From positions 372,001 through 436,000 of the forward strand of contig CAVTFN010000005.1 of the NCBI GenBank assembly GCA_963734065.1: a stretch of 64,000 nucleotides of DNA, written 5' to 3'. The notes under the pieces are model-generated. The model ran no database searches. It was not told the DNA's origin and saw only the letters and a list, made by a program, of their open reading frames with translations. Both the position numbers and the translations under genes were made by a program. This document shows, in pieces, positions 49,719 to 58,271 of the stretch (positions are counted from its first letter, which is position 1; every line of letters starts with the position of its first letter). This DNA is from DATBLE01 sp963734065. GTDB taxonomy: Bacteria; Actinomycetota; Thermoleophilia; Gaiellales; Gaiellaceae.

Positions 49719-50135
49719 TCAGAGACTGACCGACCCGTCGTCCGCCAGCGTCCAGTGCGGGTTGTGGGCGACCTCCCACGCGTTCCCCTCCGAGTCCGCG
49801 AACGCGCCCGAGTAGCCGCCCCAGAACGTCTCCGCGCCGGGGCGGAGAGTCGTGCCGCCGGCCGCCGCTGCTTCCGCGATCACCGCGTCGACCTCCTCGG
49901 GCGAGCGCGTGTTGTACGCGAGCGTGATTCCGCCCCAGCCGCCGGAATCCTCGACGCCGGTGTCCTCGGCCAGCCGGTCGCGGCCCCAGAGCGCGACGAT
50001 CATCCCGCCGGCCTGGAAGAAGACGACGTCGTCGTCGGCCGCGGCGCCGGTCTTCCAGCCGAGCGCCTCGTAGAACGCGCGCGCCCGGCCGAGGTCGCGG
50101 ACGCCGAGCGTGACCAGGCTGACGCGCTGATCCAT
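49719..50135 (-). CDS. VOC (glyoxalase/bleomycin-resistance fold) protein
   Basis: 138 residues, ATG start overlapping the methyltransferase stop (TGATG). Two beta-alpha-beta-beta-beta modules: VSLVTLGVRDLGRARAFYEALGW, VVFFQAGGMIVALWGR, then ITLAYNTRSPEEVDAVIAEA and FADSEGNAWEVAHNP. The terminal Glu in NAWEVA is a typical metal ligand. Substrate unknown. Confidence 0.88.
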   Translation of the reverse strand: MDQRVSLVTLGVRDLGRARAFYEALGWKTGAAADDDVVFFQAGGMIVALWGRDRLAEDTGVEDSGGWGGITLAYNTRSPEEVDAVIAEAAAAGGTTLRPGAETFWGGYSGAFADSEGNAWEVAHNPHWTLADDGSVSL

Positions 50136-50893
50136 CAGACGGTGCCGGCTGCAAACCAGGCGGTCGCCGTCAGCTCGAATGCTCCGTCCGGCGACCCGAC
50201 CTTGCGGCGGAACGCCTCCCGGACCGCCTCCAGGGCGTCACCTTCCAGCGACTCTGCATGGACGCCGACCGGGCCAACCCCTCCGCGGAACGTCCCCCAG
50301 AGCTCGTCGAAGTCGCGATACCCGGACGAGACCGTGATCGCATGGTCGTCGACGTCGCGCAGTCCGGCGTCGCGCCAGAGACCCGCCAGTTGGCCCGGCT
50401 TGCCTCCGAAGCGCTCGATCTCGGACTGAGCGGGCACGCCGGCCTCGCTCACGGCGGCCCAGTAGGCACCGATCATGGTCATCCCCCCGGTCATGTCCCA
50501 GACGCAGGAGGCGACGAGCCCACCCGGCCGGGTGACGCGGGCCATCTCCCGGACCGACGCTGCCGGGTCCTGTACGAAGTGGAAGACGAGCTGTGAAAGG
50601 GCGCGGTCGAAGGTGCCGTCGTCGAAGGGAAGATCCTCGGCAGGTGCGACGCGGACGTCCGCTCCCGGGACGCCCGCCCGGCATTCCTCGACGAACGGCT
50701 CCGACGGATCGACGGCTGCCACGCGGTCGGCGCCGACGAGATCGGCCAGGACGGTGGTGAGCGCGCCCGTGCCGCACCCGACGTCCAGCACGCGCTCGCC
50801 GCCTGCCACGCCGGCGGCACGCGCGAACTCGGGTGCGAGCGAGCGGCTGTACCGCCCCATGAACGTCTCGTAGGCGTCGGCCTTCTGGAACAT
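50135..50893 (-). CDS. class I SAM-dependent methyltransferase
   Basis: 252 residues from an ATG at 50893. MGRYSRSLAPEFARAAG, motif I VLDVGCGTGALT, AVDPSEPFVEECR, PAEDLPFDDGTFDRALSQL and RVTRPGGLVASCVWD. UbiE/Methyltransf_11 type, cytosolic. It lies 7 bp after mobA and overlaps the VOC gene, so is part of the fdhD-mobA transcription unit. Target unknown. Confidence 0.87.
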   Translation of the reverse strand: MFQKADAYETFMGRYSRSLAPEFARAAGVAGGERVLDVGCGTGALTTVLADLVGADRVAAVDPSEPFVEECRAGVPGADVRVAPAEDLPFDDGTFDRALSQLVFHFVQDPAASVREMARVTRPGGLVASCVWDMTGGMTMIGAYWAAVSEAGVPAQSEIERFGGKPGQLAGLWRDAGLRDVDDHAITVSSGYRDFDELWGTFRGGVGPVGVHAESLEGDALEAVREAFRRKVGSPDGAFELTATAWFAAGTV

Positions 50894-50900
50894 GCTGTTG

Positions 50901-51431
50901 TCAGATCCGGTCGAGCTCATCGGCGGTGTTGACGTTGACCAGCAGGTCGCGGTCGATCTCGACCACGAGCCTATCGAGGCCGGCGACTGCGTCGCGGAGC
51001 GAGAGACGTCCATCCGCGAGTGCTGCCTCCAGGGCGGGCAGCGCCGTTCGCCGGTACGCGCCGGGGAGCGGGCCGGTCTGCGGGGTGACGACATCGGCCC
51101 CGGCGGCGGCCAGATCGAGCAGTACCGCAGGCGTCACCCGCGGCGTGTCGACCGGCAGCACCACGCAGACGTCGTTGGCGGCCGCGCGCAGACCGGCGAC
51201 CACTCCGGCGATCGGCGCGCGGGCATCGGTGCCGTCGTCGAGCGTGGAAAACGGCAGGTCGAGCCCGTCGTCCGCCTTTCCGACGGCGATCCGCTCGTCG
51301 CAGAAGGCCAGCGTCTCCCAGGCGATCTCGGCCAGGCTGCGGCCGTCGAGCCGGGCGAGTGCCTTCGGCGAGCCGAACCGGGTGCTCGCCCCGCCGACGA
51401 GCAGGATCCCCGTCAGGCCGCGATCCGCCAC
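50901..51431 (-). CDS. mobA: molybdenum cofactor guanylyltransferase
   Basis: 176 residues from a GTG at 51431, inside the 3' end of fdhD (19-bp overlap). The nucleotidyltransferase signature is LLVGGASTRFGSPKA, followed by GVVAGLRAA and VLPVDTPRVT. It attaches GMP to molybdopterin to form the bis-MGD cofactor. Coupling to fdhD points to formate dehydrogenase maturation; the dehydrogenase itself is not in the window. Confidence 0.85.
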   Translation of the reverse strand: MADRGLTGILLVGGASTRFGSPKALARLDGRSLAEIAWETLAFCDERIAVGKADDGLDLPFSTLDDGTDARAPIAGVVAGLRAAANDVCVVLPVDTPRVTPAVLLDLAAAGADVVTPQTGPLPGAYRRTALPALEAALADGRLSLRDAVAGLDRLVVEIDRDLLVNVNTADELDRI

Positions 51432-52201
51432 GGCTCCGTGTAGACGTTCGCCCGGCCGTCGCGGACGAAGCCGCAGAGCGTGATTCCGCGGTCGGCGCCG
51501 AGCTCGGCCGCGAGGCTCGAAGGCGCCCCGACCGCGACCATGATCGGACAACCGGCAACCGCGGCCTTCTGGACGAGCTCGAACGACAGGCGTCCGCTGA
51601 CGCAGAGAATCGAATCGGCCAACGGCAGGCGCTGCTGCCTGAACGCCCAGCCGACGACCTTGTCGAGCGCGTTGTGGCGACCGACGTCTTCGCGGAGGCA
51701 GGCCAGCTCGCCGCGCGCGTCGAACAGGCCGGTCGCGTGGAGACCGCCGGTGGCGGCGAATGCGGCCTGAGACTCGCGCAGCCGGTCGGGGAGAGACGTG
51801 ACGAGCGCGAGCGGCACGCTCAGCGGGCTCGTGACCGCCTCGGCCTCGACCGCGACCGCCCCCAGCGCGCCCTTCCCGCAGACGCCGCACGAGGACGACG
51901 TGTAGAAGCTGCGTTGCAGCCGCGCCGGATCGAACCCCGGCGCGTCCACCTCGACGGTGTTCGCGGCCAGGTCGTCCGGGAGTCGTGCGCCTGTCGGCCG
52001 TAGCCCCTCGGAGAGGCAGAAGCCGAGCGCCAGCTCCTCGTCGTGCCCCGGTGTCCGCATGGTCACAGCCACCGGCCGCCCCTCGATCCGGATCTCGAGC
52101 GGCTCCTCGACGGCGAGCACGTCGCGCTGCAGGTCGCCCTGCGGCAGGCGCAGCACCTCCGCCGGGGCCGTCGAATAGGGCGGAGCCGCATCCGCGGTCA
52201 C
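51413..52201 (-). CDS. fdhD: formate dehydrogenase sulfurtransferase FdhD
   Basis: 262 residues, GTG start. FdhD features: RTPGHDEELALGFCLSEGL, the catalytic pair in SSSCGVCGKG, REDVGRHNALDKVVGWA and SGRLSFELVQKAAVAG. It transfers sulfur to the Mo-bisMGD cofactor of formate dehydrogenase. It starts 23 bp after the SDR gene, so it may be the tail of the hydantoinase-type operon or have its own promoter. Confidence 0.95.
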   Translation of the reverse strand: MTADAAPPYSTAPAEVLRLPQGDLQRDVLAVEEPLEIRIEGRPVAVTMRTPGHDEELALGFCLSEGLRPTGARLPDDLAANTVEVDAPGFDPARLQRSFYTSSSCGVCGKGALGAVAVEAEAVTSPLSVPLALVTSLPDRLRESQAAFAATGGLHATGLFDARGELACLREDVGRHNALDKVVGWAFRQQRLPLADSILCVSGRLSFELVQKAAVAGCPIMVAVGAPSSLAAELGADRGITLCGFVRDGRANVYTEPWRIAA

Positions 52202-52224
52202 GTGCGCAGCCTAGTGGTCGAGTC

Positions 52225-52959
52225 CTACTTCGCCGTGAAGCCGCCGTCGACGGGCAGGATCGCGCCCGTCACGAACGCGGCCGCGCCCGACGCGAGGAAG
52301 ACGATCGTGTGCGCGACCTCGTCCGCCGAGGCGATCCGTTGCAGCGGATGGTCGGCCGCGATCGCCGCGGTCAGCCCTGCGGGGTCGTCGGAGCTCTCCA
52401 CCAACCGGTGCAGGAACGGCGTGTCGATCGCACCGGGTGCGACGGCGTTGACGCGGATGTCCGGCGCGAGCTCGACCGCGAGTTGCCGCGTGAGCTGGAC
52501 GATCGCGCCCTTGCTGGCCGAATAGGCCGACTGGAGCGGCAACCCGACGACGCCCGAGATCGACGCCGTGCAGACGATCGCGCCGCCGCCGCGCTCGCGC
52601 ATGGCCGGGATCGCCGCCCGGCAGAAGAGGAACGTGCCCTTCGCGTTGACCGACTGCACACGGTCCCACTCCTCCTCGGTCGTCTCCACGATGGGCTTCC
52701 AGACGATCTGGCCGGCGTTGCAGACGAGCACATCGAGGCCCCCGAACCGCTCGCGCGCGACCGAAACGGCGCGCTCGGCCGTCGCGGCGACCGAGACGTC
52801 GCCCACGATCGCCGCCACCGTCCCGTGCTCGGTCACCGGCTCGACGTCGACGGCGACCACGGACGCGCCCCGCTCTACGAGCTGTCCGGTCACGGCACCC
52901 CCGAGCGCCCCGGCCGCGCCGGTGACGATCGCGACCCTGCCCTCGAAGTCGCGCGTCAC
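52225..52959 (-). CDS. short-chain dehydrogenase/reductase
   Basis: 244 residues from a GTG at 52959 overlapping the upstream stop (GTGA). Cofactor motif VTGAAGALGGAV, LVCNAGQI, catalytic Ser in CTASISG and YSASK (Tyr-x3-Lys), PGAIDTPF. A cytosolic NAD(P)-dependent oxidoreductase. Last enzyme gene of the hydantoinase-type operon. Confidence 0.92.
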   Translation of the reverse strand: MTRDFEGRVAIVTGAAGALGGAVTGQLVERGASVVAVDVEPVTEHGTVAAIVGDVSVAATAERAVSVARERFGGLDVLVCNAGQIVWKPIVETTEEEWDRVQSVNAKGTFLFCRAAIPAMRERGGGAIVCTASISGVVGLPLQSAYSASKGAIVQLTRQLAVELAPDIRVNAVAPGAIDTPFLHRLVESSDDPAGLTAAIAADHPLQRIASADEVAHTIVFLASGAAAFVTGAILPVDGGFTAK

Positions 52960-54191
52960 CGCTTGGTCTGATGGAGACGGTCCGGCCGCAGCACCTCTTC
53001 GACCAGGCCGAGGTGCTCGCGCGCCCACTCGCGGGCCGTCCAGTCGCGGACGATCGTCCCGAAGTGTCCCCAGCCGATCGCCATGTCGCGGAAGATCCGC
53101 TCGATCCGCTGCCCACGGCGAGCGGCGCTCGAGCCCGCGGTCCGGTAGATCTCGCCCTGCATCGCATCCCACGCGAGCGTCAGCGCCTCGCGCGCGACCA
53201 TGTTCAGCCGCAGGTCCTCCTCGCGCGTGAACGGGATTCCGTCCTCGACGCTGCGACGGCACGCCTGGTGCCACTGCTCGGCGACCTGGAGCAGCACCGC
53301 CTCCGCGGCGGCGACCTTCCCGACCGCCAGCCCGTACCAGCGCTGGTAGTCGGGATCCTCGATGCGGGACACGATCGGCGGCCGCTGTGTCTTGCGCGTG
53401 CGGAGAATGTCCTCGTACTCGTCGAGCGCACCCTTGGCCGCGCCGATCATGATCGCCGCCAGCGAGCCCTCGAAGTAGGCGAGCGTGCGGCCCGCGTACA
53501 TGGGGTTGCCGTGGATCCGGACGCCGGGCGTGCCGTCCGCGACGTTGGTGTCCACCAGCCAGGTCTCCTCGAGGACGAACCGCTCGGGGATGAACGCCTG
53601 CTCGAACCGGACGCTGTGCGAGCCCGAGCCCCTCAGGCCGAGCGTGTCGCCCCAGTCGTCGAGCATCGTCCACGACTCGCGGGGTGCGACGAAGAGCAGC
53701 AGCCGTCCGGGTCGCCCGCCGTCCTCCTCGGGCGCGGCGAAGGTCTGGCCCATGTAGTGCGTCGCGTAGGGCGCACCCGACGAGTACGGGTGCGTGCTCG
53801 TCAGCTCCCACCCGCCGTCGACACGCTTCGCGCTCCCCGCCGGCGCGGCCACCGCAGGGCAGATGAAGAGCCCGCCGAACAGCTCGGCCTGCACCTCCTC
53901 CTCGAAGAGCATCCCGGTCTGGAGGGCATGGCCGGCCGGGAGGCACAGGCACCAGGCGGTCGACGGGCAGCCACGGGCAACCGCCATGCCGATCCGCCAG
54001 AACGAGCCGAGGTCGAGCTCGAGCCCGCCGTAGCGCTTCGGGACGAGCACGTCGTAGAAGCGGCCCTCGAGGAACGCCTCGTGGATCTCCTGCGAGTAGT
54101 AGGTGCGCTCCTCGGTCTCCGCCTGCAGCTCGACGAGGCGCGGGCGCAACTCATCGGCGCACGCCAGGAGCTCGTCGACGGTCGTGGTCAC
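52956..54191 (-). CDS. acyl-CoA-dehydrogenase-fold flavin monooxygenase (HsaA/DszC-like)
   Basis: 411 residues, GTG start overlapping hyuB. FYDVLVPKRYGGLELDLGSF, GCPSTAWCLCLPAGH, TSTHPYSSGAPYATHYMG and DTLGLRGSGSHSVRFE, with a C-terminal helical bundle ending AIGWGHFGTIVRDWT. The WCLCLPAGH and GLRGSGSHSV blocks favour the two-component flavin hydroxylase branch over true acyl-CoA dehydrogenases. Would oxidise an aromatic or heterocyclic substrate with reduced flavin and O2. Confidence 0.82.
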   Translation of the reverse strand: MTTTVDELLACADELRPRLVELQAETEERTYYSQEIHEAFLEGRFYDVLVPKRYGGLELDLGSFWRIGMAVARGCPSTAWCLCLPAGHALQTGMLFEEEVQAELFGGLFICPAVAAPAGSAKRVDGGWELTSTHPYSSGAPYATHYMGQTFAAPEEDGGRPGRLLLFVAPRESWTMLDDWGDTLGLRGSGSHSVRFEQAFIPERFVLEETWLVDTNVADGTPGVRIHGNPMYAGRTLAYFEGSLAAIMIGAAKGALDEYEDILRTRKTQRPPIVSRIEDPDYQRWYGLAVGKVAAAEAVLLQVAEQWHQACRRSVEDGIPFTREEDLRLNMVAREALTLAWDAMQGEIYRTAGSSAARRGQRIERIFRDMAIGWGHFGTIVRDWTAREWAREHLGLVEEVLRPDRLHQTKR

Positions 54192-56026
54192 CGCCCGCTC
54201 CTGAGCCGCTCGGTCGCCTCGACGTCGACGCCGATGCCCTCGGGATCACGCTCGGGGTCGCCGGTCACGACCACACCGTAATCGTGCGCAGCACCCTCGA
54301 TGGTCACGTAGCCGTCGCGGACATCGCGCAGGACGCGCTCGGGCTCGCGCTCGAACGGGTCGCCCCACCCACCGCCACCCGCGGTGACGTATCGCAGCTG
54401 CGCGCCCGGCTGCGTCTCCCAGAACGGCACGCGGTACGGGTAGCAGTAGACGCCGTCGTCCATGCCCGCCACGTGGATCTCCTCGCCGGTGTCGTCCGTG
54501 ATCCAGATGCCGCCGGTCGAGCCGTCGGCCCCGCCCTGGACGCCGAAGCCGGGTGCGCGCTTGTAGCGCAGCGACATCAGGTGATGCTGGGCGGGCGAGA
54601 GCCAGAGCGTGTCGCGCAGCATCGACGCGCCGCCGCGGTTGAAGCCGGCGCCGGCGGTGTCGGGCACGGGCTCGTGGCGCAGCACGACCACGGGCACGTC
54701 GGACTCGACCGACTCGACGGCCACTCCGATTCCGTTCGCCTGGTACGAGAGCATCTGCGAGTCGGCGTCGCCGTGGCGGTTGCCGCCGTAGGCGCCGATC
54801 TCGCCGCCGACCTGGGCAGCCGAGATCCAGGTCGAGCCGTCCGGCCGCACGCCGTTCGCGCTGTGGATGTCGGCGCTGCCGCGATCACCCGCGATCGCCG
54901 CCTCCCCCACCCCCTGCGCCAGCGCCCGCAGCACCGCCGAGAGCATCACCTGGCTCTGCTCCCAGTAGGCGAAGACGGCCCCGTCGGGCGGGAGCGCACT
55001 GACTACCGTCCCTTCCGGGATGACGAGGTCGACCGCGCGCATCGCACCCGACGTGAACCAGCCCTCCGGGTCGAACAGGTATTTGAACGCGATCCCGACC
55101 GTCGTCTTCGCGTCCAGCGGCGTCGCGTTGATGCACGTCCGCGCCTGCCGGGAGGTGCCGCTGAAGTCGACCTCGGCGCGGCCCCCGCGCTTCGTCACCG
55201 TGACGCGGACCCGGTACTCCTCGTCGTCGCCCGCGGCGTCGCAATCGATCACGTCCTCGCCCACCCAGATGCCGTCGGGGATCGCCGCCAGCGCCGCCGA
55301 CATCCGCTCGGCCGCGGCGTCGCAGGCGTAGGTCATCGCCCCGTGCACCGCCGGAACGCCGTACCGCTCGATCGTCTCGCCGAGCAGCCGTTCGCCCAGG
55401 TCGAGCTCGGCGACGATCGACAGCATGTCCGGCGCGAGGATCTCCCCGAAGCGCACGTTGTCGAAGATCAGGCTCCAGGTGTCCTGCACTGGCTCGCCCG
55501 CCCGGTACAGAGCGCGCGGCGAGAGCACGAGGCCGTTCTCGTAGACGTTCCGCTTGGCGATGCTGAAGCCGGCCGGGACGACGCCGCCCATGTCGAGCTG
55601 GTGCGCCTTCATGTTCACGAAGGCCGCGAGTCCGCCGTCATGGAAGACCGGCCGTACGAAGAGGAGGTCGTTGACGTGCGTGCCGTTCCGGTACGGGTCG
55701 TTCGCGACGATCACGTCGCCCGGCTCGAGCCGGTCGACGCCGTACTCCTCGACCGTGTTCCGCACCGAGTCGGCCATCGTCCCGGTGAACAGGACGATGC
55801 TCGCGCTCATCGCGGGCGTCGGCCATCCGCTCCCGGGCGGCCCCGTGATCGTCGCGGCGAAGTCGTAGAAGTCGCGCAGGATCGGCGAGAACGCCGAGGT
55901 GAGAAGCCGCGCGCACATGTGCTCGACGACGTAACCGAAGCGGTTGGTCAGCACGGTCGCCGTGAAGCGGTCGCAGCCGTAGCACTGCTCGAACTCCGCG
56001 GGCGAGAGGTCGCGGATCGCCGTCAC
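54188..56026 (-). CDS. hyuB: hydantoinase B / acetone carboxylase-like subunit
   Basis: 612 residues, GTG start. HyuB hallmarks: GYVVEHMCARLLTSAFSPILRDFYDFAAT, DVIVANDPYRNGTHVNDLLFV, VNMKAHQLDMGGVVPAGF, GADGSTGGIWI and VTAGGGGWGDPFERE. It forms a complex with HyuA; the pair opens 5-membered cyclic amides such as hydantoins or oxoprolines using ATP. Overlaps hyuA by four bases. Confidence 0.93.
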   Translation of the reverse strand: MTAIRDLSPAEFEQCYGCDRFTATVLTNRFGYVVEHMCARLLTSAFSPILRDFYDFAATITGPPGSGWPTPAMSASIVLFTGTMADSVRNTVEEYGVDRLEPGDVIVANDPYRNGTHVNDLLFVRPVFHDGGLAAFVNMKAHQLDMGGVVPAGFSIAKRNVYENGLVLSPRALYRAGEPVQDTWSLIFDNVRFGEILAPDMLSIVAELDLGERLLGETIERYGVPAVHGAMTYACDAAAERMSAALAAIPDGIWVGEDVIDCDAAGDDEEYRVRVTVTKRGGRAEVDFSGTSRQARTCINATPLDAKTTVGIAFKYLFDPEGWFTSGAMRAVDLVIPEGTVVSALPPDGAVFAYWEQSQVMLSAVLRALAQGVGEAAIAGDRGSADIHSANGVRPDGSTWISAAQVGGEIGAYGGNRHGDADSQMLSYQANGIGVAVESVESDVPVVVLRHEPVPDTAGAGFNRGGASMLRDTLWLSPAQHHLMSLRYKRAPGFGVQGGADGSTGGIWITDDTGEEIHVAGMDDGVYCYPYRVPFWETQPGAQLRYVTAGGGGWGDPFEREPERVLRDVRDGYVTIEGAAHDYGVVVTGDPERDPEGIGVDVEATERLRSGR

Positions 56027-58032
56027 ACGGCCGCCTCGATCACGAGCTCGCCGAACATCCCGACCCGCGCCGTCTGGCCGGGGGCGACCAGCGTCGTCGC
56101 GAGCCCCTCGCGGATCACCGCCGGCCCGTCGATCTGCGCGCCGACCGGGAGCGCGCCGCGCTCGTGCTCGGCCGCCTCGAGCGGCCCCTCCGCGAAGTGG
56201 CGAAGCTCGATCGTCCGCGCGGGCCTGGGCGTCCGGCCCGCCGCCGGCGGAGCGGCGAACTCGAACTTCTCGGCGGGCACCCGCAGCTCGACGCGGTAGC
56301 TGACCCCCTGCACGGGGATGGAGGGGAAGCGGTTGCCGTAGCGTCGCTCGTACGTGTCGTGGAAGCGCTCGACCAGGTCGGTGACGTCGATCGGCCCGTC
56401 CGGGACCTGCACGAACGGCGTCTCCCAGCTCTGGCCGAACAGCCGGGCGTCGAGGCTGCGGCGGACCTCGCCGTCCGTGCCGGCGCGCTCGCGCAGCCGG
56501 CCTTCCATCTCCTCGAAGACCGCCTCGATCTGCGGCGCCGATTCAGGGAACAGCGGGACGTAGGCGCTGCGGACGTCGTAGTGGACGAGGTCGGTGCTGA
56601 GCAGGCCGAGCGCGGAGAAGTTCCCGGGGTGCGGCGGGACGACGACGCGCCGGACGTGCATCAGGTCGAGGGCCGCGGGCAGGAGCATCGGCCCGGCCGC
56701 GCCGTACGCGACCAGGGTGAAGTCGCGGGGGTCGCCGCCGCGCCGGAGCACGACGTTCGTGACCTCCTCGGCAATGTTCGCGGCCGCGATCCGGAAGGCG
56801 AACCCGATGCGCTGCTCCAGCGGGAGCGGCGTCTCCAACGACTCGAAGGCTCGCCGAGCGAGCTCGGGGTCGAGCCGCAGCGTGCCGCCCGCGAAGCCGT
56901 CCGGGTCGAGGACGCCCATCAGCAGGGCCGCGTCCGTCACCGTCGGCCGGGTGCCGCCGCGGGCGTAGCACGCCGGCCCGGGGTCGGAGCCCGCGCTCGC
57001 CGGGCCGACGACGACGTCGCCCGAGGCCGAGATCGAGACGATGCTGCCTCCGCCCGCGCCGACGCTGGAGATCTCGGTCGAGAGCGCGTTGATGATCAGG
57101 TCGTGCTCCAGCTCGAAGGTGTTGTCGACGAACGGCGCTCCGTCGACGACCAGCGAGACGTCCGTGGAGGTCCCGCCGACGTCACAGCAGACGAGGTTGC
57201 GCTCGCCGAGCGCCTCGCCGAGGCGCCGGCCGGCCATCGTCCCGGCGGCAGGCCCGGCGAAGACGATCCGGAACGGCTGCTCCAGCGCCTCCTGCCAGGG
57301 CAGGAGCGTCGCGGCGCAGTCGGCGAAGTTCAGCTCGCCGGCGAAGCCCGCGTCCCGGAGCCGGCCGTCGAGGGAGTGCGCGTAGCCGGTGAAGATCAGC
57401 TTCATGATCACGTCGACCACCGTGGTCGACGCACGCGCGTACTCCTTCGCGAGCGCCGAGGTCTCTGAGGAGATCGAGACCGGGACGTCCTCCCCGAGCT
57501 CCTCGCGCACAAGCTCGCGGAGCCGCCGCTCGTGCACCGGGTCGACGTAGGCGTTCAGCAGGCAGATCGCGACGCCCTCGACCCCGCAGCGCCTCAGCAC
57601 TTCGAGCTGGCCCCGCGCCTGCTCCTCGTCGAGCGGAACGTGGACGCTTCCGTCGGCGAGCAGACGCTCGGCGATCCCGCGCCGGAGGTAGCGCGGGACG
57701 AGCGGCCTGGCCGCGTCGCCGAACGGCCGGCGCCACGACGTGTCGCTCTGCCGCACCGGCGGCCGCCAGATCCGGCCGCGGTCGAGGATGTCGCGGTGTC
57801 CCTCCGTGGTCAGGAACGCGACCTTCGGCAGCGTGCGGGTGATCACCGCGTTCAGGCCCATCGTGCTGGCGTGGTTGAAGACGGCCGCGCCCTCGACGCC
57901 GAGCCGCTCTGCGCCCTCGACCACGGGAGCCGCCGGATCGGTCGCGCTGCTCGGCACCTTCGTCACCTCGACCTGCCCGTCGCGGACCGAGACGACGTCG
58001 GTGAACGTCCCTCCGACGTCGACGCCGAGCAC
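56023..58032 (-). CDS. hyuA: hydantoinase A (ATP-dependent, ASKHA fold)
   Basis: 669 residues from a GTG at 58032 overlapping the small zinc gene stop (TAGTG). N-terminal VLGVDVGGTFTDVVS, FNHASTMGLNAVITRTLP, then VCCDVGGTSTDVSLV, SVGAGGGSIVSI and GPASAGSDPGPACYARGG. These are the two phosphate-binding loops and family blocks of HyuA/HydA. ATP-binding partner of HyuB. Confidence 0.94.
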   Translation of the reverse strand: MLGVDVGGTFTDVVSVRDGQVEVTKVPSSATDPAAPVVEGAERLGVEGAAVFNHASTMGLNAVITRTLPKVAFLTTEGHRDILDRGRIWRPPVRQSDTSWRRPFGDAARPLVPRYLRRGIAERLLADGSVHVPLDEEQARGQLEVLRRCGVEGVAICLLNAYVDPVHERRLRELVREELGEDVPVSISSETSALAKEYARASTTVVDVIMKLIFTGYAHSLDGRLRDAGFAGELNFADCAATLLPWQEALEQPFRIVFAGPAAGTMAGRRLGEALGERNLVCCDVGGTSTDVSLVVDGAPFVDNTFELEHDLIINALSTEISSVGAGGGSIVSISASGDVVVGPASAGSDPGPACYARGGTRPTVTDAALLMGVLDPDGFAGGTLRLDPELARRAFESLETPLPLEQRIGFAFRIAAANIAEEVTNVVLRRGGDPRDFTLVAYGAAGPMLLPAALDLMHVRRVVVPPHPGNFSALGLLSTDLVHYDVRSAYVPLFPESAPQIEAVFEEMEGRLRERAGTDGEVRRSLDARLFGQSWETPFVQVPDGPIDVTDLVERFHDTYERRYGNRFPSIPVQGVSYRVELRVPAEKFEFAAPPAAGRTPRPARTIELRHFAEGPLEAAEHERGALPVGAQIDGPAVIREGLATTLVAPGQTARVGMFGELVIEAAV

Positions 58033-58271
58033 TAGCTCTCTTCCTTCCGCGCGATCTGCAGCCCCAGCGGGACATAGGAGCCGAACGGCGGCGCCGGCTT
58101 CCGGCTGACGGAGGCGAGGCACGCCTGACACTTGCGCACGTCGAACCAGCCGCCGTCGCCGAGCACACGGTACTCGGCGAGCTCCTCGGCGCCGCACCCG
58201 GGACACGCGCCGTCGACGCGCCGGCGCTCGACCGAGAGGTACGGCTCGGACGGGCGTGGAAAGGAATGCAT
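58032..58271 (-). CDS. small zinc-ribbon protein (acetone carboxylase gamma-like)
   Basis: 79 residues, ATG start overlapping the dehydrogenase gene stop (TGATG). Two CxxC knuckles: CPGCGAEELAEY and KCQAC, separated by about 28 residues, followed by FGSYVPLGLQ. Small zinc-binding proteins of this kind often accompany HyuA/HyuB-type enzymes as a third subunit. The role here is inferred from position. Confidence 0.65.
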   Translation of the reverse strand: MHSFPRPSEPYLSVERRRVDGACPGCGAEELAEYRVLGDGGWFDVRKCQACLASVSRKPAPPFGSYVPLGLQIARKEES